A stretch of DNA of 64,000 bases from Macrosoma leucophasiata (lineage: Eukaryota; Arthropoda; Insecta; Lepidoptera; Hedylidae). Each line of letters starts with the position of its first letter. Position 1 is the first letter of the stretch. The DNA is taken from assembly GCA_036365455.1 (NCBI GenBank), contig JAWQUS010000004.1, forward strand, positions 9,617,501 through 9,681,500, given 5' to 3'. This document shows positions 1 through 12,500 of this stretch, in pieces. The notes under the pieces were generated by a model that did no database searches, had not been told where the DNA came from, and worked only from the letters and a program-made list of their open reading frames with translations. The position numbers and the translations under genes were made by a program.

Positions 1-36
1 GCTTGCTTGCCACTTCCATTACATAAAGAAAAAATA
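1..36 (+). repeat. 3' end of poly(A)-tailed retroposon (family A)
   Basis: The window opens inside the end of a repeat that recurs many times here. The closing motif GCCACTTCCATTACATAAA followed by an A-rich tail is the same as at the ends of the copies near 7780, 11100 and 44280. The rest of the copy lies outside the window. Confidence 0.6.
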
Positions 37-94
37 TTTAATTATATTTTTTAGACTGCCCTAAATAATTGTACCCAACCTCCTCCTCTCTTAT

Positions 95-420
95 GAGCGA
101 CGTTTGACGACTCTACGTGCTACGCACACAGGTGCACGTGTAAATACACGTCACTGATTGACGTCTGTGTAATAGAGACCAAATTAAGCGTTTGTATGGA
201 ATTTTGGCGGAGTGTCCGCGGTGTGCCGATTTCTAGGGCAGAAGTTGCACCGCACCTAATCGCTTGTATGTGTGGGGACGCCCTAAGCCGAGGATCCTTA
301 AATAGTTGTGTAAATTTATTTAGGCCGAGAGACCTTTGCACTCGCCAATCGCCCGGTGAAGTAAACCAGTGCCGACTCGAGACGAGCCGCCTATGTAAGT
401 CCATTAAAAAAAGGAACCTC
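95..420 (+). repeat. Interspersed repeat shared with 48080-48255 and 52675-52830
   Basis: The part around 190-230 (GGAATTTTGGCGGAGTGTCC) reappears inverted near 52690-52730. The part from 240 to 420 (AGTTGCACCGC, CTCGCCAAT, CCCGGTGAAGTA) reappears in direct orientation at 48090-48255. It is an old dispersed repeat. The short ORFs across it show no recognisable domain. Confidence 0.5.
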
Positions 421-1925
421 GGTATGTCGGAATCACAGATCACCTAACCTCTGGTCTGTGGTCAGAATATATCGTAAGTATGTCAAAACTCAAGTATTAC
501 AAATAAAACTATGAATAACATATTCCGAAATAATTTATTGTAGGACATGCGTTTACAACAAGAAATATTCAATAACAAGAAATTGTATAAAATTTTAGAC
601 TCCGTGAATAAATAACAAAACATCACGTGACAACAGCAAAAATCACTTGTACCTACGTTTTTGAATAGCCCACTTAAAAATCGAATATAGACATTTAAAA
701 AATAATATATATGAAAAATGTTTGTAATAGTAAAGGCTAATAGCTCAGATTCTGAAAATTTACACGACCCATGAAATTTGCAAATTTACCAATCCTAAAA
801 ACCTTGCCATAATCACTGGTAAAATAGAAATAGCGGTATTACTCTATTAATTTAATACTTTTTTTCGCATACCTACCATCCACCTTTATTAATAACATTT
901 TTGAGAATCTCGATATATTTTAGAGAACGCTTGACGTGTAACGTAAATATATACAACAGTCACGATTCAAGTGATTAAAATTTTGCTAATGAAGAAATAT
1001 TTTTAGAAGAAAACATTAGTTCAACAATTCCGTAGAATTTGATAAATTTATATACTTACAAATATATTACAACCTATACGCAGTCCGCGAACGACATTCA
1101 ATAGATCTTTAGGCACGTCTTATCGAGTAGAATAGTAACGTATTAATAATTAATAGTCCTCCTACGAACCGATAACGCCAGATATTTTTTTGCAGATCTA
1201 TATGACGCAATTATTTATTTTTAATTAACCACATCTTTGAAAATGCCACAGATTTTGGATGTCATACTGTGATAATACTGTACTATAATATTTATTTTCT
1301 TGAATTTATACTATAGCAGATAAAATAACTTTTAATTTAATTAACAGTTGTTTTATAAATTCAAAACCATTAATATACTATACTTAACAAAAATACATGT
1401 GCGTGTAAATTTTAATACAATAGTAGAAGGTACAAATTAACAAAGAAATTGTCGACGCATAAAATCTATTAGTTGATTAAAGTGGACATTCGTTCATATT
1501 TTTTGCGTTTGATAATTGTTTATAGATGTTAACCATATATAACCATTTATTACAACATCCAAAATTGAATTTTATACAATAAATATATTCGGTATTCATT
1601 TTCAGTTTATTGCGATGAAACAGATGTATGTGTGTGATGTATATAATGCTACAAAGTTAAATGCTATATGGATGTTTGTTGGGGTAAAAAATACAATTCC
1701 GTATCAGTTGGCCATTGAATGCACTACAATTTAGTCTAATAACTATTATATAAATTTTATATTGCCATTATTACAATTGATCATTTTTTTCTAAAGATAC
1801 AGATTTAACAATTACATTTTTTAGTGTCAACATTGAATGAATATAATTTGGAAGCAAAAACAACTGAGGTAGATACACATATTTTATTTTTAAAGAAAAA
1901 TGGAAAGAAAAATTTGACCTACTGG
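421..1925. other. Intergenic, no gene seen
   Basis: AT-rich DNA with stops in all frames. I see no coding exon, RNA gene or clear element in this stretch. Confidence 0.5.
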
Positions 1926-1990
1926 GAATCTAGTCCAGTCGCTCTTCCAATTGAGCTACTGAAGCCCTGCCCGATTTGTCAAATTTTTCC
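1926..1990 (-). repeat. tRNA-like head of a degenerate SINE
   Basis: On the minus strand TAGCTCAATTGGAAGAGCG matches an RNA polymerase III A box / D-arm. It is followed by a degraded B-box-like GGTCAAATTT. There is no complete cloverleaf, so this is a tRNA-derived retroposon head or tRNA pseudogene, not a working tRNA. Confidence 0.45.
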
Positions 1991-2350
1991 TTCACATCTA
2001 TTGCATTGCTTTATGGTAGCAGCAGCGCCATCTATTACCAACTATGCTAGTTAGGCAACCGATATAATAGACTTTTCAGTTTATTGAATATCGTAAAGAA
2101 GTCGCTTTTACTAGATACACATATGTCGCTAAAGAGTTTATTTTTTTGTTTCTCTATAACTATTCCAACAAGTATTAAATATTTGATAGTATTTTAATCT
2201 ATAAAATATTAACTACATTACAGTATAACGAAGCTTATATTTTGCAACAAAATATTTCCAAAGTTTTAAAAATTAAAACCAATTTTGTGATTCAAACTCG
2301 GTATCATTATAATTTGCACCTACCATTGGAAAGTGCAGTCACAGAGTAAG

Positions 2351-2541
2351 TGTGCTTTTCCACCAGAGGTGTGTTATGCTACATTGCTATGGATGCGTTT
2401 GAAACCCACCAATCATATTCATTGATGCACATACTTCAAACACACTTCACTGTGCACTAATGAATATGATTGGTGGATAATATCAAACGCATCCATAGCA
2501 TAGCTGCATTGCATAGTACATCTTTGGTGAAAACACACCTT
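2351..2541. repeat. Foldback MITE
   Basis: The left half (CCACCAGAGGTGTGTTATGC ... GCTATGGATGCGTTT) is followed by its imperfect reverse complement (AAACGCATCCATAGC ... CTTTGGTGAAAACACA). The arms are about 50 bp and the centre also carries inverted copies of a motif around AATATGATTGG. No coding capacity. Typical of a non-autonomous DNA transposon. Confidence 0.6.
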
Positions 2542-5455
2542 TATACTCGTACATCATCCTAACGTCTACTAGGTACAGTTGGTACAGTAGACAAATATTT
2601 CAATGTGACTACTATGTCACTATTACAACCGAATAAAGTGCATACTTGTACGCACATTTGACCTTTCGCTGGAGAATCTGGACATCCTGTTAAAAACTAC
2701 CACAAATTACATACCTTTAAGATAGTCTTCAAGAGTTTACTTATTAAGTATAAAATATATAATAATAATACGTTTCAAAACAACTGTTTGTTATATTGTG
2801 TAGAAAAGTAAGATTATTAGGCGCTTTGCCCATGGAGCAACTATTGCAGCAATTGGCAACTCTCTGCCAACTAGCTGTTTACATATATTTAAATTGGACT
2901 GCGCACACATATCAACTCGAGTTTTGAGTTTCGGTGATCGTCAAAAGTTTTCAGTTGTTGTAATGGATGACTGGTTAGTTCCTAATTGCCGCAACTAGCA
3001 ACTGTTAAATATTGTACCGGCTTTTGAAGTTGCCGGTTTCCGCAACTTTCAATCGCAACGCGTCGGGCGATTTCACACCCCTTTCATCTCCCGCTGTGCC
3101 CGGAAATGCCAGTGTCACTCAAAATTGCGCAGATTGCCATAAAATTGCGGCAACCGTTAACGTTATAGCAACTATCAACTTTTTACATGAAACTTTTAAA
3201 AAGTTAACTATCAACTTTTTAAAAGTTAACTTGCCTCAACTTAAGTTGCTTCATGTGCAAAACGCCTTATAGATTTATTCCCGTTTTTGTGTGTAGAAAA
3301 CTGAAATCCAATTGTTTTATATTATTTTTCGCAATAACACATGCTAGCAATTTTTTGAATAAATATGGAAATAAAAATTTTGCTTCAAGCGAGTTTTTGG
3401 AAAAAAAGAAATATTACTTTCCATTTTTCTTTAAAAATATGAAATACAGTTTGAAATTTATTTAAATCGAAGTCAAAGTTTTACACATAGATAACAGAGG
3501 ACTTTTAATAATGGGTTAAATGGTAAATCGGATTTTTGAAACGGATAGAACCTGCATAATGTAGGTGCATACCCTATTTGGTGCCCTAATTTATAATATG
3601 CAAACTTACATTATACTATCTTTTGAACGAACATTTTATTATTTTAATAAACTTATTACAATATATGTTGATGTTGGTGCAAATATTTTTTATGAGATTC
3701 GTGTAACATCTACAATATAATTAATCGACCAAGTTTAAATCGCAAACTCGTAAAAATAATTGACATACATAATACATTTAATTTTGTCATGTTTCAGCTC
3801 ACATACTTTTCTTGTAGTTGCTTGAGAAAGTACATGAACTGCCATTCGTGACTAGCTTTTACATCTTATACTTATAATTATATCTATAGAGATTTAACGT
3901 CCGATATAAGAGCACTGGCAGTGATTTGGCTGTCCGATACTACATGATATGATATAGTCTATATAGCAATCATTTCTACTGGTTCTATTTATCAATAGGG
4001 AAAGCAATACACGCGATAAAGAAAATTATTAAAGCCACGCAGTGTACAGAATATATGAATATACTTATTATTTGATGATTCCTGTAAAAGTAGTAGTTTT
4101 TTGAATAATCCAGTTGAAACGAAATCTATATAGATGTGAGCATCCTACCATTTTTAATATATTATTATTTATCATCACTAGTTAGCGTAAGATCAAATAT
4201 AAAAACAACGTACATAAATCGAATAATATCATTCTAATTCCTCGAAGTTTGAATTACTTTTCTTAGTGGACTTTTCATTACCTGTAGTAAAATATCAGTA
4301 GTAAAATATCAGTAGTAGGACTCGAGAAATAAATGTATATTAAACCAAGTATATTTTTCGCTTTATACTCAATAATCACGCAATTAATACCTACACAACA
4401 ACAGCCGTCACTATTTTTGATTTTATTTTAATTAAGACTTGTCATTATTATACATTCTACTTTAAAAAATTGCCTACCTATCGTTTATTCCTACTCGGTG
4501 TAACTTAATTCTAGTAACTTATGAACAAGCACAAGTTATATGTACCGTTGTACCCATTTAAATCAGTAGCAGGCGAGTTGCCAGTGATCAAAATCAAAAT
4601 ATTATTTTGACTGCCTGTTAAACTGTCTAAACAACAAAATCAAAAAAGATTTAAATAACTTCACAATCTAAATCCATTTTCAAAGGAACACGAGTAGGTA
4701 CGAGTCACAAAATTAATTAGGTGAATTAAAATTCCCTTCTCTCCTAATTTTTTTTGATGCGCCAGCGCCTGATCAATTGGAATCATTTTATTCTTTCATT
4801 AGAGATAATACCCGTCTGGATAAAAGTGGACGATTTTATTCAATACATTTTCCATTATCACCACAGCATTGTATTGTACCAATTTTGACCAATCTGAACG
4901 ATTTTGTTACGTTGAACGAAAGATATGTTTGTCTGGCAATTATCAATCCGATGCCGAAATCTGCTGTGCCTCTCAATACCGCATTCATTTCAAAATTAAA
5001 GTAAGGCGGACCAAAAAAACTTAAACAAATCACACGTCCAAAAATGTATTGAAATAGGCGTTTCTGTTTAATTCTTTAATTTACTATACGGGAATCGAAC
5101 TGTAGGACATACACAAACCGTTTTAAGTATTTCTGTTCATATTAATTCCGTGTATCAGATGGAATCCATTCGTTAATATGATTTTAGCATCTTAGTTTTC
5201 ATCTAGACTGTGCTCTTACGTTGTGATACAATTTATAATATGGCACTGTGTGAATAGGTACTAAAAGAACTACCATAAGAAATATTCCTTTCGCTTTTTT
5301 TTCAACATTTTTAGCTTCATTTTATACATTTTGTAATAACCAGTCAATATTGTAATGTGTAATGGTCAATGTCGGATATATTCTACATAAATGACCTTTT
5401 AATTGGTTTCATAACATTGTTCTAAGTTATGTTACCATAACCGTTTCTACAACTT
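2542..5455. other. Intergenic, no gene seen
   Basis: AT-rich sequence. The ORFs at 3012-3272, 3253-3465 and 4777-5004 show no domain, no splice context and no coding bias, and I treat them as chance ORFs. Confidence 0.45.
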
Positions 5456-5514
5456 TGTTCCGTAAAATTGCATTTTTAAGGGGAAAGCCCTTAAAAATGC
5501 AATTTTACGGAACA
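5456..5514. repeat. Perfect 27-bp inverted repeat, 5-base loop
   Basis: Arms 5456-5482 and 5488-5514 are perfect reverse complements separated by GAAAG. The arm begins TGTTCCGTAAAATTGC. Such a perfect hairpin implies a recent origin, for example the tips of a nearly empty foldback element. Confidence 0.8.
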
Positions 5515-5559
5515 TTTTTTGCAATTTTTCGCGAGCTTCACAAATTGAAGGAATTAATT

Positions 5560-5699
5560 TGCGGATTTTCTCGCGAAGACAATACTCCCAACTTCCTTTC
5601 TAACCCGACGTTTCGGTTGCTTTCCAAAGGTCGTAGAAAGTGTCCGAAACGTCGGGTAAGAGAGGAAGATCGGAGTATTGTCTAAGCGAGAAAATCCGC
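5560..5699. repeat. Foldback MITE with AAACGTCGGGT motif
   Basis: GCGGATTTTCTCGC at the left end and GCGAGAAAATCCGC at the right end are exact inverted copies, and the repeat extends inwards through AGACAATACTCC / GGAGTATTGTCT. The interior carries CCCGACGTTTCGG and its inverse. A related CGAAACGTCGGGT motif lies inside the foldback at 14706-14850. Confidence 0.65.
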
Positions 5700-5872
5700 A
5701 AATATAACCTGTACAAATGAGGTAAACAACCATTCGCAATAAATTCTAAATATACCGCGCTGCCGACTGGCACGCCATGTGTCATACATTAATTCCAACA
5801 TTATGATATTGATTTAATAACAAACATCTACAATATAATGTTATACAATTTAATTGGTTTTCAATAATAATA

Positions 5873-5878
5873 TTTATT
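5873..5878 (-). terminator. Candidate polyadenylation signal of the ligase gene
   Basis: AATAAA on the minus strand about 440 bases downstream of the ligase stop codon. The choice is positional only; transcripts would be needed to confirm it. Confidence 0.25.
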
Positions 5879-6316
5879 CTAGAGAATCTACAAAATTTTG
5901 TGAAGACTAATATGACACGATATTATTTTTATATTCAGTCCTCTGATAGATCTTTAGACAATTTAATTTCTATTACGCATACTACATATTGACCGCGTGT
6001 TATTCTTGTTCACTGTCTTCACTTCTTTCACTTCTAAACTTATGTGAAAAACATTAAATGACTTTTCATATTACTTTCTGCACGTGTAAAACGTATTTCT
6101 TGCTTACGAAGTTTAAATACATTTCGAAAATATTTGAATGGCCTATAATAATTATAGCCAACTCCAGAGAGACAACATTAAAAAATTGGGTTACATTTCT
6201 ATTAACATGCTCATTTGCATAAGATTACCGGCAGAATAACCGGGAATCGGATATTATCAAACATTTCTTACCTTCAATTGAATACTACACACATGGACAT
6301 TTTCTGATAATTAATT

Positions 6317-6500
6317 CTAGCTAGCAGGCACCACTTTGGGGGCGATAAGGCCGGCCATGATGTCGAAGGAGTTTCCATTAGGCTCGACACACACTTCCCC
6401 GGCGGCCGTCTGCACGCGGAGCCAGCCGCACGAGTCTAGGCCGCATATACGTCCGTTCACTGTGGTACCATCCGCGCTTAGGATGCGGATTTCTTCGTCA
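6317..6500 (-). CDS. Hcs: Hcs coding exon 14 (C-terminal domain, stop)
   Basis: Residues 911-971 and stop TAG at 6317-6319. Acceptor TTTTTCAG|T. Encodes EEIRILSADGTTVNGRICGL and EVCVEPNGNSFDIMAGLIAP, the small beta-barrel C-terminal domain of biotin-protein ligase. The end is at the usual family position. Confidence 0.95.
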
Positions 6501-9500
6501 CTGAAAAATTAATTAATTTTACTCTTATTCAACGTTGGCGTCGGGACGTATGATGACCCCACTGCCCACTGCTGGAAGAACTTTCTTCTGACTCGAAGGA
6601 TCAAAATGTAAAGGATGATGATGGAGTTAACAAAATATAAAGATGTGGGTTAGGTAAAGATATAGTGTGGTTTATTACTGGTATCTTAATATAATGATGG
6701 TGCAAATGGTACAATTAAGTAGCCGGAATAAATACGGGAGCAAACGCGGTAATGATGGTCGAACGTGAATTTGAAATGGTAATGGTAAAAGATGGTAAGA
6801 TACTCGTAGTACACGCGGAATGGTTACCGGACGCGAACTGGTAAATTGGTTAGTGAGAACCGACAGTAATGGTAGCTGTGCGTGAACCGACTATTGCCTT
6901 ATACTTAAATCGATGCGCGGCGACCATTTTGATAATTAAATATTGATGGCAATTAAATATGGTCAATTGCCTTTATTGATAAAATATACTTCAAAATCCA
7001 CAACTAGAATTCTACCAACTACTGGTGATTTTCAGAGTCGGTGCAAAACAACAAGAAACATTTGAAAAAAATATAACTAAATGTAATCACAGTTAGTTTC
7101 GTCTCTGCGGGCTTCCACTAAAAATAGCTCACAATATAGCCGTCAAATCGTTTAGGCGACCGAGTGTGCTATAGAAACATACATACAATCAAAAATATAA
7201 ATCTTTCTCAAGCAATTGGAGCAATTGGGTATATAAACAACACTTACTCATGCAACCAATAGTGATAATACTGCTCCAGAAAGGCGTCGACCCCGCCGTC
7301 TGTACTTATGTAATCAAGGATATGTTCCAGTTGCGAGCAGTATCGTGCTAAGAAACGCTCCATGGTCAAGGGCGCGAGCGTCGTGCCGTGCTTCTTGTTG
7401 TATTCAAGTATAATATCGTTGATGCACGTCGTTGGCACGCTGTTTGAGATGTTCACGCCTGTACCTACGATTTTATTTGGTCATATATTATTGAGAATAT
7501 GTTTCATGTTTCAGTTCCTGGTGGTAAAGCTCCAGTGAAGGAGCTTGCGGGCGTAGGCACCACCGCATTACCTAATATACTAGCCGCTAAATGGCAGTGT
7601 TCAGCACTATCGTTCCGGTCATGTACGGCCCTGTAAATTCCGGCACAGAGGCATAACACCTTAGGCCTCAGAAGTGGTAACGCATCTGCATTTTGACCAC
7701 TGGTTTTTGTGTGGGTGTCTAGAGGCTGTATTCATTACTTAGCATCAATGTGAACTGTATGCTTGTATGCCACTTTCATTACCTTAAAAAAATAGTTACT
7801 TTTTACTTCAAAAGGACTAACGGGATGTCCCGTGTGAGCAACGAATACGACGCGATACTGCGAACGCGACAAATGCGATCAACTCAACGAAATACGTTAC
7901 TTGTATGCGTATTTGTTTCGAAAAAGATCAGACGCGACACCACGAACTACAAGCAAAATTATTGTACTGTACTTATCCATGATTCGATAAGTAATTATCA
8001 AAATCACGTACAGTGCTCATCAAGAAATATTGCCCATCGAGCCTATGATAGCGACAATCGGCTAGTTTAGACTTCGCAGAGCGTTATTTCTGCTGCACAC
8101 TGTCTGTCTACGTAAGCGCTGATAGTCCGGTATTGGTCAAAACTTGATCAAAATGGTGGACAAACGTCATATTGTACGGTGGGAAAAAGATAACGCTTTA
8201 CAGACCCGAAATAAGCCGAAGTCTCCTTCCTAAGGTCAATGTGCATTATTTCTGGTTAGATACTGTAGGACATATTGTCGCGTCGCATTATATTCGTCGC
8301 TCAAGCAAGACATCGCGTAAGTAAATAATGTCAAAGATACAATTGTCAATAAATTACAGCGTAAGTCGGTATAACATTGACATTTGCTTGGCGTGATCAC
8401 AGTGAGTTGGCATTCGACGGATACTTAAATGTCCAGTCGGTCACATTTTCAATGTTAATTATAATAAAATTCATTTATTTGCTACAAAAAGACCACAAAT
8501 ATTACAATGTGCATCTGCGTCTGAACTAAGCGACAAGCTTGTATCTCAGACAGCAGTGCTCTTTCATCCGAAGGGTGCTTTAGCAAAAAAAGGAATAGCT
8601 TTGGTCGTTAAAATAAAACCATAAAACTGTTTTATATAAAGAAAAAGTAGAAATAAAAAATGATAATGTTATTGGATGACCGGTAACTTTCGACGGTACT
8701 TAATAATTAATACACCTAATACAAGAAATGTTAATTTCCAAATAATACTGAACTTTAGAGAATATACCTGAAAATACTTTGACAGTTTCTATGTCGCTCT
8801 AGATCAATATATAATTTAAATTTCGTTCAAAAGTTTATTGATGCGCAAAATTAAAATATTCTCTAGAATTCTATTAACTACTGCCTCCATTACCTGATCT
8901 ATCTGCTGCCAAATGGTAGTTTTCAGTACTGCAGTACAGTGTTCTACTGCAGAGGCAAAACAACTGATAACACGTTACAATACGCATTTTGATCTTTGAT
9001 TTCTGTGTAGATGTATATAGGTCAGAATGCACTTACCAATGGTTCACGTGAAGTGAACTGCATATTTTGTTTACCACATACATTACATACAAAAATTATG
9101 GTGATGAATGGATTGTGTGGCTTGGCCAGCTATATTCCTGTTTATCATTTTCGCATTAGGGCATAAATGTGGTAATACATTCAAAGTATTCATACCTATG
9201 CTGATGATGACGTCACTCCCCATGCAGTTGGCCTTGGTCATTGTGCCGCCAATCTTCACTTCTCGCCCGTAGTAGATATCGTTAGGCCATTTTATTCTGT
9301 AATATTGTTTTTTTTTCACAATAACAATTCCAATTATATGTTGATAGAATTTAAAGAAATTATAGAACAAAAATTGGCGTTGTGACACACGGACCTGACG
9401 AATTCTTCCAATGGTGCAGTCAGACAATTGAACTATCACCGAGAGATTGAACTATCATAGATAATCCATTCCAATAGGGCAGTAAACACCAACCAATAGT

Positions 9501-12500
9501 AAACACACCAACGCGGGGTGGGCAGCAGCATTCTGCGATAAAACTATCGCCACTGCGATCACCATGAATGGCGATTATAGTAAAGTAGTCTCACACTTTC
9601 ACATAGACAATGCTTGCATTGAATTGGTCGCGCCAAGGTCATTTCGCTGAGCGGCAAGGAAACGTGCAATCGTCTGACGTGATGCGGTGTGTCCATTTTA
9701 TGTCCCACCCATGGTGTGTCTATTTATGGGGAACCATTTTTTGGCTTAGTTACAGTTTGTTATTCGTAAGTTGTAGGCATTACTTTTACTATAATAAAGT
9801 ATGTATGTATCTTCACGCTTAGTCCCTGACGGGGTAGACAGAGAGTGTTGAGCGCCAGATATCCCGGTCCTGGCACACCTCCCGTGCCTCTTCTACATTC
9901 ATAATTTAGTAATTTATATGGCCCCGTAATAACGATCACAGAAACATAACAACTCCTTAGTTCTTATGTCCCTGTGGTAGTTATTACGGGGTATTTCTCA
10001 GGGGCGGCAACGGATCTGCATTTTAGACCTCTGGTTTTTTGTACATATCTATAGACCGCAGTCATCACTGAACATCAAAGTGAACTGCAAGATTGATCGC
10101 CGCCTTCATTACATGAAAAAAAAAATCGACGTACTGCATAGCATTTTGTATCAACTTATGCAATTATAATTATTTATTTATTTTATTTATGCAGTATTTC
10201 TTTTTTTCTTTGATATTAATTCAAGTTACACTTTTTGAGCGTGGTGACCGATAAGAAAACATTTTTTTTTTCTTTTATTAAATACTAGCTGTCCCGGAAA
10301 ACTTCGTATTGTCTCACAAAGACATAATGTGTCCAAGGTTTAAAATAAAATACGCTTACACTCGCAGGAGCGTAAGCGTATTTTATAATGAAATGCAGTA
10401 TATATCTCTTTGCTCTCCTCTCCTCTCCTCTCCTCTCAGGTATAGCCTTAAGTCTTCCTCGATATCTTTTATAGTTTAGGCAGCGTACGCAAAATAAGTA
10501 ACTTTTCTGGTTGATTTTTTACACCTTGTGTCTGAAAAACCCAAATATCTTACGGAACCCTATTTTTTCCAAAATAAAATATAGCCTATGTTACCCGTGG
10601 ATAATGTAGCTTTCGAATAGTGAAAGAATTTTTAAAATCGGTCCAGTAGTTATTGAGCCTAAATATCTGCGTACCGTAAAGGAAAAATAAATATCTGCGT
10701 ACCGTAAGTCGAGGCAGTCGTGAGCGGGCTCCGCCCTGACGGCGCGCACGGCCGCCAGCGCCGTGGCGTGCTGCACCAGCGGCAACGTCTGCGACACCCG
10801 CGTCCACACCTGCAACGACCATACACCGGTAGTAGAGCTCCGGTGATGGAGCTCGCGGGCGTAGGCACCACCCTATTACCTAATACACTTGCCGCTAAAT
10901 GGTAGTATTCAGCACTATCGTGTTCCAGTCAGGTGATAATGTACGGCCCTGTAATTTCCGGCACAGAGGCATAAGACCTTAGACCTCAGGAGTGGTAACC
11001 CATCTGCATTTTGACCTTGGTCTTTGTGTTCGTGTCTATAGGCTGCAGTCATCACTTAACATCAATGTAAACTGCATGCTTGTTAGCCACTAGCATTACA
11101 TAAAAAAAAATACACCCATATAGTACAGGAGGAATCGGCGCATGAGTACCGAAAACTATTCCACCTCAATTTTTTTATGCGATCCTCTTTAAATTGTCCT
11201 ACTGATGATATAAATGCATGTTGTCATGGGGCAACCCCGTGCCAAATTGTTTAAACTGAAATTGTTTAAACAATTGCAAGGAATTGTTATTTTTCAACAC
11301 GACAATTTTTTTTAATATTCTTTATTGAAATACGAATAAAAAAGTCCTATGACTTTTCACGATAAAGTTAATATTTTTAGAGATATGAATTTTTAAAGGT
11401 TCGAAAAATCTCAAATTTGGGTACTTTTGACGCATGAAAAATATGTTAAAAAAAAAATAAATATAAATAATATATATTTTTTAATTCTTTATATAAGGTT
11501 GGGGAAATAGTTTCTTCGCATTTTTTAAAATAATTCAAAACATTTTTTAATAGAGTTTATTTAAATTTAACTAAAGTATGTATGTACCATTTTGTTCGAT
11601 AACCTTTTGCCATCTTGTAGGTAGGGACATGATCCCATTGCTATAAGAATTTTGGGACTTCTCATCAAAATACCGCGACAAGTGGATTTGGCAGTCCTCT
11701 CGTGATGTTAACCTAACATTGCATAAAGAATTCTGAAGAGACCGAAACAGGTGGAAATCTGAAGGTGCAAGGTCAGGACTATAAGGCGGATGCATTAACA
11801 CCTCCCAGCCAAACTCTCTTAATTTTTGCTGAGTGGCTATAGATGTGTGAGGTCTAGCGTTATCATGATGAAACACCACACCTCATCTGTTGATCAATTC
11901 CGGCCGCTTTCTCTCAACTTCTTGCTTTAATCTCATCAGTTGTTCGGAATAGAGTTCAGAATCGATAGTACTGCCTGGTGGTAATAGCTCATAATGAATA
12001 ATGCCCTTCCAATCCCACCACACACACAACATCACCTTATTGCGAGTTAACCCGGGTTTCGCCACAGTCTGTGAAGCCTGACCGGCCTTTGACCACGACC
12101 TTTTTCGCACGTTCTTGTCGTAGGTGATCCACTTTGCATCACCAGTTATCAGCTTCTTCAAAAATGATTCGGTTTCAATACGTCGTAATAAATAATCACA
12201 AATGAGTACACGGTTCATTAGGTTTCTTTCAGTGAGCTCGTGAGGTACCCAAATATCGAGCTTTTTTTGTACCCAGCTTTTTTCAAATGCGCCAAAACTG
12301 TTTTGTGATCAATTCTCAGTTCTTCAGCTACGTCGTAACTACTGATATGTCGATCCTGCTCATCTCTCTTTTTCATAAATGGGATCCATTTTATCCGTAA
12401 TAGGGCGACCAGAGCGAGGTGCATCTTTGACATCAAAATTTCCGGATTGAAAACGCTTAAACCAAATTTGTGCTACTCTCACAGAGACTGCACTAGGTCC

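Noticed and set aside
1824..2054. 76-codon plus-strand ORF
   Set aside because: Overlaps the tRNA-like SINE head on the other strand and shows no domain.
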